From positions 1-64,000 of the forward strand of contig SVFN01000026.1 in NCBI GenBank assembly GCA_015056815.1: 64,000 bases of DNA, written 5' to 3'. Every line of letters starts with the position of its first letter. Within the stretch, counting starts at the first letter, position 1. A program made the translations under genes and the position numbers. The DNA comes from Lachnospiraceae bacterium (lineage in GTDB: Bacteria > Bacillota > Clostridia > Lachnospirales > Lachnospiraceae). The notes beneath the pieces were generated by a model. That model made no database searches. It saw only the letters and a program-made list of their open reading frames with translations, and was not told the origin of the DNA. Shown here piece after piece: positions 9,053-16,621 of the stretch.

Positions 9053-9127
9053 TCGGAGTGACAAGATTCGAACTTGCGACCTCCGCCTCCCTAAGACGGC
9101 GCTCTAACCAAACTGAGCCACACCCCG
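9053..9127 (-). tRNA. tRNA-Pro (anticodon AGG)
   Basis: Reading the minus strand from 9127: acceptor CGGGGTG pairs with CACTCCG (discriminator A), D stem GCTC/GAGC, anticodon stem CCGTC/GGCGG with loop TTAGGGA, T loop TTCGAAT. The anticodon is AGG, and the C1-G72 pair is typical of tRNA-Pro. No CCA is encoded and a T run follows. The rest of the gap between genes (8881-9205) shows nothing else I can name. Confidence 0.9.
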
Positions 9128-9205
9128 ATAAATAACATCGCAAAAAGTATTATACATAAAGATATGAGATTTTGCAAGAAGTTTTTTTAATAAGAGGAGA
9201 TTTTT

Positions 9206-9865
9206 ATGAAAAAAGGAATAATATTCGATATGGACGGCACTTTGTGGGATTCGGCAGAAGGTGTTGTAAAAGCCTGGAATGAGGTGATCGGGCCGCTTCC
9301 AGACAAGGATCATCTGGTAACACTTGACGAAATGTATTCCCTGATGGGCAAACCCATGGATGAGATCGCGGCACTGGTCTTTCCGAATCTGGAGAAAGAG
9401 CGTCGGGAAGAAGTGATGGATGTCTGCTGTGAGAGAGAGAATGTCTATCTGGCAGAAAAGGGAGGTGTTTTGTATCCGAAACTGGAGGAGACCTTACAGG
9501 CTTTGCAAAAGGAGTATGAGCTGTTTATCGTAAGTAACTGTCAGGTTGGCTATATCGAGGCGTTTCTTGAGCATTACGGCTTCGGGCATTTCTTTCGGGA
9601 TACAGAGAATTTTGGCAATACCGGGAAGCTAAAGGACGAAAATATCCGGCTTGTGATCGAACGCAACGGACTGAAACAGGCTGTTTATGTCGGGGATACG
9701 AAAGGAGATTATCAGTCCTGCATACAGGCGGGCATTCCGTTTATCTATGCATCATACGGCTTTGGTGATGTGAAGGATCCGAAATACAGCATTGGGCAAT
9801 TCGCTGATCTGCCGGATGTGGTGCACTGTGTGATGAAGAATTTATCAGGTTTTGACAAACAGTGA
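9206..9865 (+). CDS. HAD-family hydrolase, phosphoglycolate phosphatase-like (219 aa)
   Basis: HAD motif I is IIFDMDGTLWDS with the nucleophile and acid/base Asp; motif II is IVSNCQ; motif III Lys is in GKLKDENI; motif IV is YVGDTKGDYQS. A helical cap (~residues 15-85) places it in the Gph/beta-phosphoglucomutase group. AGAGGAG lies 9 bases before the ATG. It probably removes phosphate from a small metabolite; the exact substrate is not readable. No terminator separates it from the folate/methionine gene 60 bases downstream, so the two may be co-transcribed. Confidence 0.85.
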   Translation: MKKGIIFDMDGTLWDSAEGVVKAWNEVIGPLPDKDHLVTLDEMYSLMGKPMDEIAALVFPNLEKERREEVMDVCCERENVYLAEKGGVLYPKLEETLQALQKEYELFIVSNCQVGYIEAFLEHYGFGHFFRDTENFGNTGKLKDENIRLVIERNGLKQAVYVGDTKGDYQSCIQAGIPFIYASYGFGDVKDPKYSIGQFADLPDVVHCVMKNLSGFDKQ

Positions 9866-9925
9866 AAAAATATAAAGTAATAGCCAGCCAAATTAACGCA
9901 GAAAAGTAAGGACAAAAGGAAAAAT

Positions 9926-11752
9926 ATGAGACATCAGACAGACATCAAAGAATATTTACATAACCACAAATTACTCACGGACGGAGCTTTCGGCACATAT
10001 TTCCCAAGGGAAGATCTGCTGCCGGAAAAAGCCAATACCGAAGCACCGGAACTTGTGGTAGAAATACACAGGGCGTATCTGGAGGCGGGGGCGGTGTTGC
10101 TTCGCACCAATACCTTTGCGTCCAATACCAAAACCCTTGGCTGCGAGAAAGAAAGTCTCGCAAAAAATCTGAAAGCGGCTGTAGCGATCGCAGATAAAGC
10201 AATTGCCGGATTTTGTAAAGAGAATGCTGAAAAAACATGTTTTCTGGCGGGTGATATCGGTCCGATTCCGGGATATGACAGTTCGCAGGCAGAGGAAACG
10301 AAAGAAGAATATCTTTTTATTGCCATGACACTGGCAGAGGCCGGAGTGGACGCCATTGTCTTTGAGACCTTTGCAGATTTTGAGATTGTGAAAGACGTGA
10401 TCACACAGATCAAAAAAAGGTACCCAAAGCTATTTATCATTACGCAGTTTTCCGTCAATCAGATCGGGTTTACGAATGCCGGGCTGAGTGCGAAATCTCT
10501 TATGGCAGAGGCCGATCGGCTGGCAAAAGATGGTCTGCTTGATGCGGCAGGCTTTAACTGTGGAGTCGGACCCGGGCATCTGCACAGGATCTTAAAGACA
10601 TTGCAGCTTAGTCCGGATCTTTATATCACGGCACTGCCCAATGCCAGTTATCCTAAGCTGGTGCGTGGAAAAGTGGTTTTTCAGGATAATGCGGATTATT
10701 TTGCCGAAAAACTCTATGATATCGCAGAACTGGGAGCGGACATCGTAGGCGGGTGTTGTGGGACGAATCCTTCTTATATCCGCATGTTATCAGATAAGCT
10801 GTCGTTACGGCAAACGGAATCCGGTCCTGGCAGGAGAAAAGAGGAGGTTTGGCCTGCCGGCGAGGTAACAAAGCAGACGAAAAGCAGTGTTTTGACAGGT
10901 GCTTTTTACAAAAATGAGATCTCACATCATAAGCTGATCGCAGTGGAGCTTTCGCCTCCGCCAAACGGAGACGACCGAAAGATCATGGATGCGGCACATG
11001 TGCTGGAGCGATTTGGTGTGGACGTGGTGACTTTTCCGGATTCACCGTCGGGACGTACCCGGACGGATTCCGTCCTGATGGCGGCAAAGGTGGCGAAGGA
11101 GACCGGTCTGTGCGTGATGCCGCATATCTGCTGCCGGGATAAGAATGCGATCGCGATCCGTTCCCTGTTTCTGGGGGCGTTTATCAACGGTGTGCGAAAT
11201 GTCCTTTTGATCACAGGAGATCCTGTACCCACGATGATCCGCGAGAACGTTAAAAGCGTGTTTAACTTTGACTCGGTGGGTCTGATGAAGATTTTACGGG
11301 AAATGAATGAAGATGAATTTGCAAAGGATGCCATCGCTTTTGGCGGTGCGATCAACCAGAACCGTCTGAATCTGGATGTGGAGATCAAGCGGATCCGCCG
11401 CAAAATGGAGGCGGGCGCCACATTCTTTTTGACACAGCCGGTATTTTCGCCGGAGGATGTTGGCAGACTTCAAAAGATCAAAGAGGAGACCGGAGCAAGG
11501 GTACTTTGCGGGATCATGCCGTTGATCAGCTTAAAAAATGCGCTGTTTATCAAAAACGAAATGGCGGGGATCCATGTGACAGAGGAGATTGTAACGAGAT
11601 TTCAAGCGGATATGACGCGCGAGGAGGGAGAGGCTGTTGGAATCTCGATCGCACGGGATGTGATGAATATGACAAAGGATGTGACAGACGGATATTATTT
11701 CTCGATTCCGTTTAACAGGGTGTATCTGTTGGAGGAGATCTTGAAAGAATGA
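9926..11752 (+). CDS. bifunctional homocysteine S-methyltransferase / methylenetetrahydrofolate reductase (608 aa)
   Basis: Residues ~1-295 form a homocysteine methyltransferase domain with the zinc cysteines in GFNCGVGP and VGGCCGTNP. Residues ~325-608 form a MetF-like TIM barrel (VELSPPPNGDDRK, NVLLITGDP, FFLTQPVF). The fused arrangement matches YitJ-type proteins of Firmicutes, which link methyl-THF production to methionine synthesis. AAAGGA lies about 7 bases before the ATG. A terminator hairpin follows at 11805. No S-box or other methionine riboswitch is visible in the 60-base upstream gap. Confidence 0.9.
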   Translation: MRHQTDIKEYLHNHKLLTDGAFGTYFPREDLLPEKANTEAPELVVEIHRAYLEAGAVLLRTNTFASNTKTLGCEKESLAKNLKAAVAIADKAIAGFCKENAEKTCFLAGDIGPIPGYDSSQAEETKEEYLFIAMTLAEAGVDAIVFETFADFEIVKDVITQIKKRYPKLFIITQFSVNQIGFTNAGLSAKSLMAEADRLAKDGLLDAAGFNCGVGPGHLHRILKTLQLSPDLYITALPNASYPKLVRGKVVFQDNADYFAEKLYDIAELGADIVGGCCGTNPSYIRMLSDKLSLRQTESGPGRRKEEVWPAGEVTKQTKSSVLTGAFYKNEISHHKLIAVELSPPPNGDDRKIMDAAHVLERFGVDVVTFPDSPSGRTRTDSVLMAAKVAKETGLCVMPHICCRDKNAIAIRSLFLGAFINGVRNVLLITGDPVPTMIRENVKSVFNFDSVGLMKILREMNEDEFAKDAIAFGGAINQNRLNLDVEIKRIRRKMEAGATFFLTQPVFSPEDVGRLQKIKEETGARVLCGIMPLISLKNALFIKNEMAGIHVTEEIVTRFQADMTREEGEAVGISIARDVMNMTKDVTDGYYFSIPFNRVYLLEEILKE

Positions 11753-11804
11753 AAAGTCGAGTGTGTGAAAGCTTTTCCGTAAACGAGATATCCTAAGATA
11801 ATTG

Positions 11805-11848
11805 ACGAGCTGAATGATAGTATCTCTACTATTGTTCGGCTCGTTTTG
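11805..11848 (+). terminator. long-stem terminator after the MTHFR fusion
   Basis: ACGAGC at 11805 pairs with GCTCGT ending at 11844; an inner ATAGTA/TACTAT pair continues the stem, and TTTT follows. Confidence 0.65.
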
Positions 11849-11938
11849 ACTATGCATAATCCCATTGCTTTCGTCAAGAATTATGTTAGAATGAATATAA
11901 TACTCCAGGATAAACGAATATAGGGGTGGTGATAAAAC

Positions 11939-12379
11939 ATGGACTTAAATAATTTGACCAATGAAGAAGAGAAGATACTCGCAACCGGAAAATTGCTTGC
12001 ATATTGTGACGACAGGATAATTATAGAGCCCCCGTGCCATGCTGAAATAATACTTGATCTGTTTACTTCTTTCAATCACACCGGGAACAGCAGAAATAGA
12101 GAAACTCCGTTAGAAAAGCTACAGAATGATTTCCCAAACATTGTGGAAAACGAGTTATTGGATTTGATTTCATACTTCAAGCAGGTTAAGGACTACTGTA
12201 ATCTGGTATGTTGTGCGTATGCGCAGAAATATCCATATCCTGTTGGTAGTAAAAAATCCAACGAAGAACAAGAAGATGTTGGACAAGTAGTAAAAGCCTG
12301 CCGTCAAAGATACCCTTGGTTAGAACAAGAATATATTGAGTCATATCTAAAGGGCGTAGTTTATATGTGCATTAGATGA
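11939..12379 (+). CDS. hypothetical cytoplasmic protein (146 aa)
   Basis: No family is recognised. The protein is acidic, lacks membrane segments, and has paired cysteines (LVCCAYA) and several Tyr/Trp near its C-terminus. The start ATG is preceded by AGGGGTGGTGATAAAAC, a plausible ribosome site. The gene is AT-richer than its neighbours and lies between a terminator and a MerR regulator, which could mean horizontal arrival. Its stop overlaps the ATG of the next small ORF by an ATGA junction. Function unknown. Confidence 0.6.
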   Translation: MDLNNLTNEEEKILATGKLLAYCDDRIIIEPPCHAEIILDLFTSFNHTGNSRNRETPLEKLQNDFPNIVENELLDLISYFKQVKDYCNLVCCAYAQKYPYPVGSKKSNEEQEDVGQVVKACRQRYPWLEQEYIESYLKGVVYMCIR

Positions 12380-12606
12380 TTGAATTTATATCACGATTTC
12401 AATTTGTCAGGGGGAGTATTGCGGGTGTGTTTTATGAAGGAATGACTTTGAAATGGTATGGCATAGTCGGAATACTTGTGATCTGTATGGATTATTCCTT
12501 TATGCCGGCGACTATCATTCACCTTATTGTGGATGGAAAAGGGAAAATGATATGGTTCTTATACGGAACATTAAATGTAAAATCGCTTTGGTTGGAAAAA
12601 AGATAA
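12376..12606 (+). CDS. possible small membrane protein or decayed gene (76 aa)
   Basis: The ORF starts on an ATGA overlap with the gene upstream but has no convincing Shine-Dalgarno sequence of its own. It contains one hydrophobic stretch (YGIVGILVICMDYSFMPATI). A second frame from 12453 is also open, with a protein-like but unrecognised sequence, so this may be a frameshifted remnant. Treat as tentative. Confidence 0.25.
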   Translation: MIEFISRFQFVRGSIAGVFYEGMTLKWYGIVGILVICMDYSFMPATIIHLIVDGKGKMIWFLYGTLNVKSLWLEKR

Positions 12607-12645
12607 CTTCCAGTGTTATATTTTATGAAAAATGGAAAAAACATA

Positions 12646-12676
12646 TTGACTCTCACATTATGTGAGGGATTATCGT
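12646..12676 (+). promoter_or_regulatory. MerR-type promoter/operator
   Basis: TTGACT (12646-12651) and TATCGT (12671-12676) are 19 bases apart, the overlong spacing that MerR-family activators correct by twisting DNA. The spacer holds a perfect inverted repeat, CTCACA-TTA-TGTGAG (12652-12666). The adjacent gene encodes a MerR protein, so autoregulation is expected. Confidence 0.85.
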
Positions 12677-12717
12677 TGTAGTGAGCTCAAGAAAAACATC
12701 CATGGAGGTAGAAACAA

Positions 12718-13521
12718 ATGCTTAAAATAGGTGAATTTTCAAAATTATCCAGAGTAAGCATCAGGATGTTGCGTCATTACGATGATATCGGACTTCTGAA
12801 ACCCGCAGAGATCGATGAATTTACCGGATACCGTTATTATCGGGAGGAACAGCTTTTTACAATCGGAAGGATCACATCCTTAAAGGATATGGGCTTTGCC
12901 CTTGCAGACATCATCAAGATCCTTGACAATTACGATGATAAAGAAAAGATGGATGTGTTTCTGTCAGAGAGGCAGAAAGAATTGTCGAAGCTATCCAAAG
13001 AGACGGAATATAAGCTGATGCTTCTGGAAACAGCCCGAAAGAGGCTGAGGAAGGAGCAGAATATGAGTTTTGATGTAACAGTAAAAACAATACCGGAGAG
13101 ATATGTGGCAATGGTTCAGATGGTGGTTCCTCATTATGAGGATGAAGGTATGCTTTGGAATACAATGATGGGAGAATGCAAGAATCTTGTACCGGCGGAT
13201 CCTTGCCTTGCGGCGGCGGAATTTCTTGATGATGAGTATAAGGAGGAAAATGTTGAGATCATTACATGGATGACGGTAAGCGGTTCTTACGCTGATACGG
13301 AACATGTGAAATTCAAGACACTTCCTGCGGTAAAGGTTGCAAGCTGTATCATTAAGGGCAGTTACGATCAGATGGGAGATGCGTATGCTACAGTAGCATC
13401 CTGGATTAAAGCAAACGGATATAAGGCGAACGGACATATGTTCAATATCTATCATGTGAGTCCTGCTCAGACGCAGAATCCGGATGAATACGTAACAGAG
13501 GCTTGTTTTCCTGTGGAGTAA
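12718..13521 (+). CDS. MerR-family regulator with GyrI-like effector-binding domain (267 aa)
   Basis: The N-terminal winged helix reads IGEFSKLSRVSIRMLRHYDD then IGLLKPAEIDEFTGYRYY, the canonical MerR start. A dimerisation coiled coil (~75-115) leads to a C-terminal ~150-residue GyrI/AraC-effector-binding-like domain (from FDVTVKTIPERYVAMVQM), which in BmrR/TipA-type proteins binds drug-like ligands. TGGAGG precedes the ATG. The promoter with operator lies just upstream. Acetyltransferase genes follow and may be part of the same response, although a perfect inverted repeat without a T run intervenes. Confidence 0.9.
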   Translation: MLKIGEFSKLSRVSIRMLRHYDDIGLLKPAEIDEFTGYRYYREEQLFTIGRITSLKDMGFALADIIKILDNYDDKEKMDVFLSERQKELSKLSKETEYKLMLLETARKRLRKEQNMSFDVTVKTIPERYVAMVQMVVPHYEDEGMLWNTMMGECKNLVPADPCLAAAEFLDDEYKEENVEIITWMTVSGSYADTEHVKFKTLPAVKVASCIIKGSYDQMGDAYATVASWIKANGYKANGHMFNIYHVSPAQTQNPDEYVTEACFPVE

Positions 13522-13530
13522 ATATATCTA

Positions 13531-13558
13531 TGCCAAGGGGCTTAAACGCTCCTTGGCA
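13531..13558 (+). promoter_or_regulatory. intergenic inverted repeat between merR-type and acetyltransferase genes
   Basis: TGCCAAGG (13531-13538) and CCTTGGCA (13551-13558) form an 8-bp perfect stem. There is no T run, so it is not a standard terminator; it could stabilise the mRNA end or act as a weak attenuator. Confidence 0.45.
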
Positions 13559-13582
13559 CACTATCGAAAGGAGCGCATGGTC

Positions 13583-14329
13583 ATGGAATATATCCGAGTG
13601 ACAAAAGAAAACATCGAAGAAGAACATATTTGCTGTGCTATATCAAATAATAAGGATGTTCAGGTGTCCTCAAAAAAAGCGTGGCTTGCGCAAAGGTTTG
13701 ATGAGGGACTTGTTTTTCTGAAGAGTGTGGAGCGAGGAAAGTGCTTTATCGAATATATACCCGCAGAAAATGCATGGGTTCCGATTGAGGCAGAAGGATA
13801 TATGTATATTGACTGCCTTTGGGTGTCCGGATCCTTTAAAGGACATGGATATTCCACAGATTTGCTTACTGCCTGCATTGATGATAGTAAAGAAAAAAAT
13901 AAGAAGGGTCTTTGTATTTTATGTGCAGCAAAGAAAAAACCATTTCTGGCTGATCCGAAGTTTTTAAAGCACAAGGGTTTCATAGTCAGCGATGAAGCTG
14001 ATAATGGTATTCAGCTTTGGTACCTTCCGTTTGCGGATGGTGTTGATGCCCCGTTGTTCAAAGAGTGCGCAAAGCATCCTCATATTGATGAAGCCGGATA
14101 TGTGTTGTATTACACGAGCCAGTGTCCGTTTAATGCGAAGTATGTGCCGGTCTTGGAACAAACAGCCAAAGAGAATAGTATTCCGTTCAGGACCATTTAT
14201 ATAGAAAGCAGAGATGAAGCGCAAAATGCTCCGACACCGATTACGAATTATGCCTTATTCCATGATGGGGAGTATGTTACAAACGAGCAGATGAATGATA
14301 AGAAATTCCTGAAGCTTATAGGAAAGTGA
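13583..14329 (+). CDS. GNAT acetyltransferase with YoaP-like C-terminal domain (248 aa)
   Basis: Residues ~1-140 form a GNAT fold: LWVSGSFKGHGYSTDLLTAC contains the acetyl-CoA loop. The C-terminal half contains a thioredoxin-fold-like segment, YYTSQCPFNAKYVPVLEQTA, with C-P-F-N replacing a CxxC motif, and an ending typical of YoaP-type proteins of Bacillus and clostridia. The ATG at 13583 has GGAG 9 bases upstream; ATGs at 13553 and 13577 are less well placed. It lies downstream of the MerR gene and may share its signal. The substrate is unknown. Confidence 0.75.
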   Translation: MEYIRVTKENIEEEHICCAISNNKDVQVSSKKAWLAQRFDEGLVFLKSVERGKCFIEYIPAENAWVPIEAEGYMYIDCLWVSGSFKGHGYSTDLLTACIDDSKEKNKKGLCILCAAKKKPFLADPKFLKHKGFIVSDEADNGIQLWYLPFADGVDAPLFKECAKHPHIDEAGYVLYYTSQCPFNAKYVPVLEQTAKENSIPFRTIYIESRDEAQNAPTPITNYALFHDGEYVTNEQMNDKKFLKLIGK

Positions 14330-14411
14330 TATTCGTTTCTATCGGAATATATTACAGAATCATTTACTAGCGGAAGAGACCATGGAATTACAGGATAACT
14401 GACTAAGGGGG

Positions 14412-14951
14412 ATGAGTGTGAAAGTAAAACTTATATCGCTTTCAGAAAATGACCGAGAGCAGTTTATTAAGGATAATCAGGAAGCCTTTAATTATGGGGC
14501 ACTTGAAGAGTTTGGACGCAGGGATGATCACTTTGAAGAAGACGAGCAGATCATCTCCCGTGAAACAATAGAGCAGTCGATTGATAACGGTGAGGCTTAT
14601 CGTATCATGCTGGATGACAGACCTGTTGGTGGCGTGATCATAAGCGTTGATGGGGAAAAGGGTGATCTGGAGATCTTGTTTACATCTCCGAAGATACACA
14701 GCAAGGGCGTCGGATATGCAGCTTGGTGCGAGGTGGAGAAGCTTCATCCAGAGGTTAAGGTCTGGGAGACGGTCACCCCCTATTTTGAAACAAGAAATAT
14801 CCACTTCTATGTAAATCGCTGTGGATTTCATATCATGGAGTTCTATAACAGCCACCATCCGGATACGCATGATCCGGGGGATAATGAAATGTCGGTGGAT
14901 GATCAGTTTCCGGACGGAATGTTCCGTTTCGAGAAAGTCATACGGGAGTGA
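14412..14951 (+). CDS. GNAT-family acetyltransferase (179 aa)
   Basis: A GNAT core is visible: GGVIISVDGEKGDLEILFTS (beta 4) followed by PKIHSKGVGYAAWCEVEKLH (cofactor loop, with K-G-V-G-Y in place of RGxGxG) and FYVNRCGFHIMEF. The AAGGGGG ribosome site abuts the ATG at 14412, so the GTG six bases later (14418) has better spacing and may be the true start. It is the last intact gene before a 570-base non-coding gap. Substrate unknown. Confidence 0.75.
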   Translation: MSVKVKLISLSENDREQFIKDNQEAFNYGALEEFGRRDDHFEEDEQIISRETIEQSIDNGEAYRIMLDDRPVGGVIISVDGEKGDLEILFTSPKIHSKGVGYAAWCEVEKLHPEVKVWETVTPYFETRNIHFYVNRCGFHIMEFYNSHHPDTHDPGDNEMSVDDQFPDGMFRFEKVIRE

Positions 14952-15011
14952 TTTTCAACAGTATTTTAATGTAAGCGTAAGGGTTGTATCATGTGAACCA
15001 GATTTGTCACA

Positions 15012-15089
15012 ATGCCCGCCGGGGAAGCGCTGGCAAGAGAAAAACGCTTTGTTTCGGATGCAAGCCACCGCTCGGCGCAATCAGCGTAA
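15012..15089 (+). pseudogene. fragment of a sensor histidine kinase (H-box region)
   Basis: Frame 15012-15086 encodes MPAGEALAREKRFVSDASHR followed by SAQSA and a stop. LAREKRFVSDASH is the canonical HisKA dimerisation/phospho-acceptor start, normally continuing ELRTPL. Just upstream, in another frame, lies DLSQ, which resembles the end of a HAMP domain. No ATPase domain follows. The remaining parts of 14952-15190 show no other coding sequence I can name, so a two-component kinase gene appears to have decayed here. Confidence 0.6.
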
Positions 15090-15193
15090 ATGCTGAGACA
15101 TCAGCGAATCTGATTTAGGGCATATATTTGAAAGATTTAAACGGTGTTTACTGTTACGATTTAGATCACGGCATTCACATATAGTCCGGCGAG

Positions 15194-15227
15194 AGCATAT
15201 CAGATTTTTTAACTGATGTGCTTTTTT
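15194..15227 (+). terminator. rho-independent terminator
   Basis: AGCATATCAG (15194-15203), 9-base loop, CTGATGTGCT (15213-15222) with one G-T pair, then a T run. It would end transcripts from the acetyltransferase/fossil region. Confidence 0.8.
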
Positions 15228-15251
15228 CATAACATAACATATTTGAAAGAG

Positions 15252-15278
15252 GGATCGGAGTAAAATCCGATCCTTTTT
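15252..15278 (+). terminator. second rho-independent terminator
   Basis: GGATCGGA (15252-15259), loop GTAAAA, TCCGATCC (15266-15273), T run to 15278. Two terminators in tandem insulate the XRE operon downstream. Confidence 0.85.
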
Positions 15279-15381
15279 CTGCACGATTATGCCCATATTT
15301 AGAGCGGATTTCCGGCATTTTGAGGTGTAGAGAAAAAAGCGGAATCGAAAATAACACTTTGAAAAACTTCCAAAAACAGTA

Positions 15382-15410
15382 TTGACAACTTTCCTTGTCA
15401 GTGCTATATT
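15382..15410 (+). promoter_or_regulatory. consensus promoter of the XRE operon
   Basis: TTGACA (15382-15387), 17-base spacer, TATATT (15405-15410). An operator half-site TTGTCA (15395-15400) lies inside the spacer, so a bound repressor would block polymerase. Confidence 0.85.
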
Positions 15411-15465
15411 GATAACAACAAGAAATGACAATGATACTTGTCATATTGAAAACGAATCTTGTCAT
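15395..15465 (+). promoter_or_regulatory. operator cluster, TTGTCAT half-sites
   Basis: Half-sites occur at 15395-15400 (TTGTCA), as a perfect inverted pair ATGACAA (15425-15431)/TTGTCAT (15438-15444) with a 6-base gap, and at 15459-15465 (TTGTCAT). They flank the start of transcription and probably bind the XRE protein encoded at 15523. Confidence 0.7.
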
Positions 15466-15522
15466 AACGCAAAGAAATTTTGGCATAGTTGAGATGGAGG
15501 CATAGCGAAGGGAGGGAATGGG

Positions 15523-15747
15523 ATGCCGTTAGAAAATCATCTAAAAGAATACAGGGCGAGACTTGGAGTCAACCAGCAGGAGATGGGAGCACTGGTGGGA
15601 ACCAGTCGCCAGACGATCAGCCAGATCGAGAGGGGGGATTATTCACCCTCCGTCACACTGGCGTTAAAGATCGCGAAGAAATGCGGCGTAACGGTGGAAG
15701 ATATCTTCACCTATGTAGAGGAGGAGACGGAGGGGGCTGAGGATTAA
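15523..15747 (+). CDS. XRE/Cro-CI-type transcriptional regulator (74 aa)
   Basis: Almost the whole protein is one helix-turn-helix domain: LKEYRARLGVNQQEMGALVG then TSRQTISQIERGDYSPSVTL. GGGAGGG lies 6 bases before the ATG. Compact single-domain XRE repressors of this kind usually control adjacent membrane-protein genes, and the operator cluster upstream supports autoregulation. It is followed after 85 bases by a DUF3169 gene, a recurrent partner of such regulators in Firmicutes. Confidence 0.9.
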   Translation: MPLENHLKEYRARLGVNQQEMGALVGTSRQTISQIERGDYSPSVTLALKIAKKCGVTVEDIFTYVEEETEGAED

Positions 15748-15832
15748 ACATCTTTGCTCACGTATGGAAGAAAGAACAGTCTGCAAGAAACTGTTTTAGA
15801 GAACAAGGAACGATGTAAACGGAGGATGGAAT

Positions 15833-16621
15833 ATGAAAAAGGAAATAAAACAAAGTGATAAACAGATTACTATAAAGTTTTTTATCATACTGGCAGTGTC
15901 CCTGATCGTGGGATTCGTGGCTGGCGGAGCCAGTGCGCTCTTAAAGTATACCTATGACCGGACGAATCTGTCACGGACGCTTCTGACAGCAGCGGCACAG
16001 TGCATGCCGTTTCTTTCGATCCTGTGCAATATCGCGGCGGCGGCAGCAGCGTTTGCGGTTTATTCAAAGTGCCGGAAAAGGGCCGATGGATGGAACGGAG
16101 AGGATGAAGATGTGATCGATGAGATCGAGGATCGTTTAAATATTCCATTGGGATTGTCTTCGGTGATGCTGATCTTAAACTTATTCTTCTTTGGTGCCAA
16201 TGTGGTGGGCAGGGATTACCTTGGAGAGAATGCGCTGCCTGTCTGGCATTCGTTTGGGCTGATTTCGATCATTCTGGCTCTTGGCTATGTCTGGGAAACG
16301 GTTCTCCAGATCAAGGTGATTGACCTTGAGAAGAAATTAAATCCGGAAAAGCAGGGAAACGTACTGGATATGAAATTTCTGAAAGTATGGACGCAAAGCT
16401 GCGATGAGGCGGAGAAACTGACGATCTACCATGCAGGCTATGACGCCTACCGGATGAGCAGTACCGTCTGCTTAGGTCTTTGGGTCGTGACCCTGATAGG
16501 CGCGATGCTCTTTGATACCGGTCTGTTTGCCATGATCTGTGTGTTACTGGTCTGGTTATGCTCCACGATCCGCTATCTGATCAGTGCGATGAACTATAAT
16601 AAGAAAGGAAACAACGAATGA
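15833..16621 (+). CDS. DUF3169-type membrane protein (262 aa)
   Basis: Six hydrophobic stretches are visible (for example IILAVSLIVGFVAGGASALL near residue 20 and MLILNLFFFGANVVG near 110), with a charged cytoplasmic loop (CRKRADGWNGEDEDVIDEIE). Layout and placement behind an XRE gene match DUF3169 proteins, whose molecular role is unknown to me. CGGAGG precedes the ATG. Its stop overlaps the next start in ATGA, so translation is coupled to the protease gene. Confidence 0.75.
   Translation: MKKEIKQSDKQITIKFFIILAVSLIVGFVAGGASALLKYTYDRTNLSRTLLTAAAQCMPFLSILCNIAAAAAAFAVYSKCRKRADGWNGEDEDVIDEIEDRLNIPLGLSSVMLILNLFFFGANVVGRDYLGENALPVWHSFGLISIILALGYVWETVLQIKVIDLEKKLNPEKQGNVLDMKFLKVWTQSCDEAEKLTIYHAGYDAYRMSSTVCLGLWVVTLIGAMLFDTGLFAMICVLLVWLCSTIRYLISAMNYNKKGNNE

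Noticed and set aside
9866-9925. SAM (S-box) riboswitch ahead of the methionine/MTHFR gene
   Set aside because: The gap is only 60 bases and has neither the S-box core nor a terminator.
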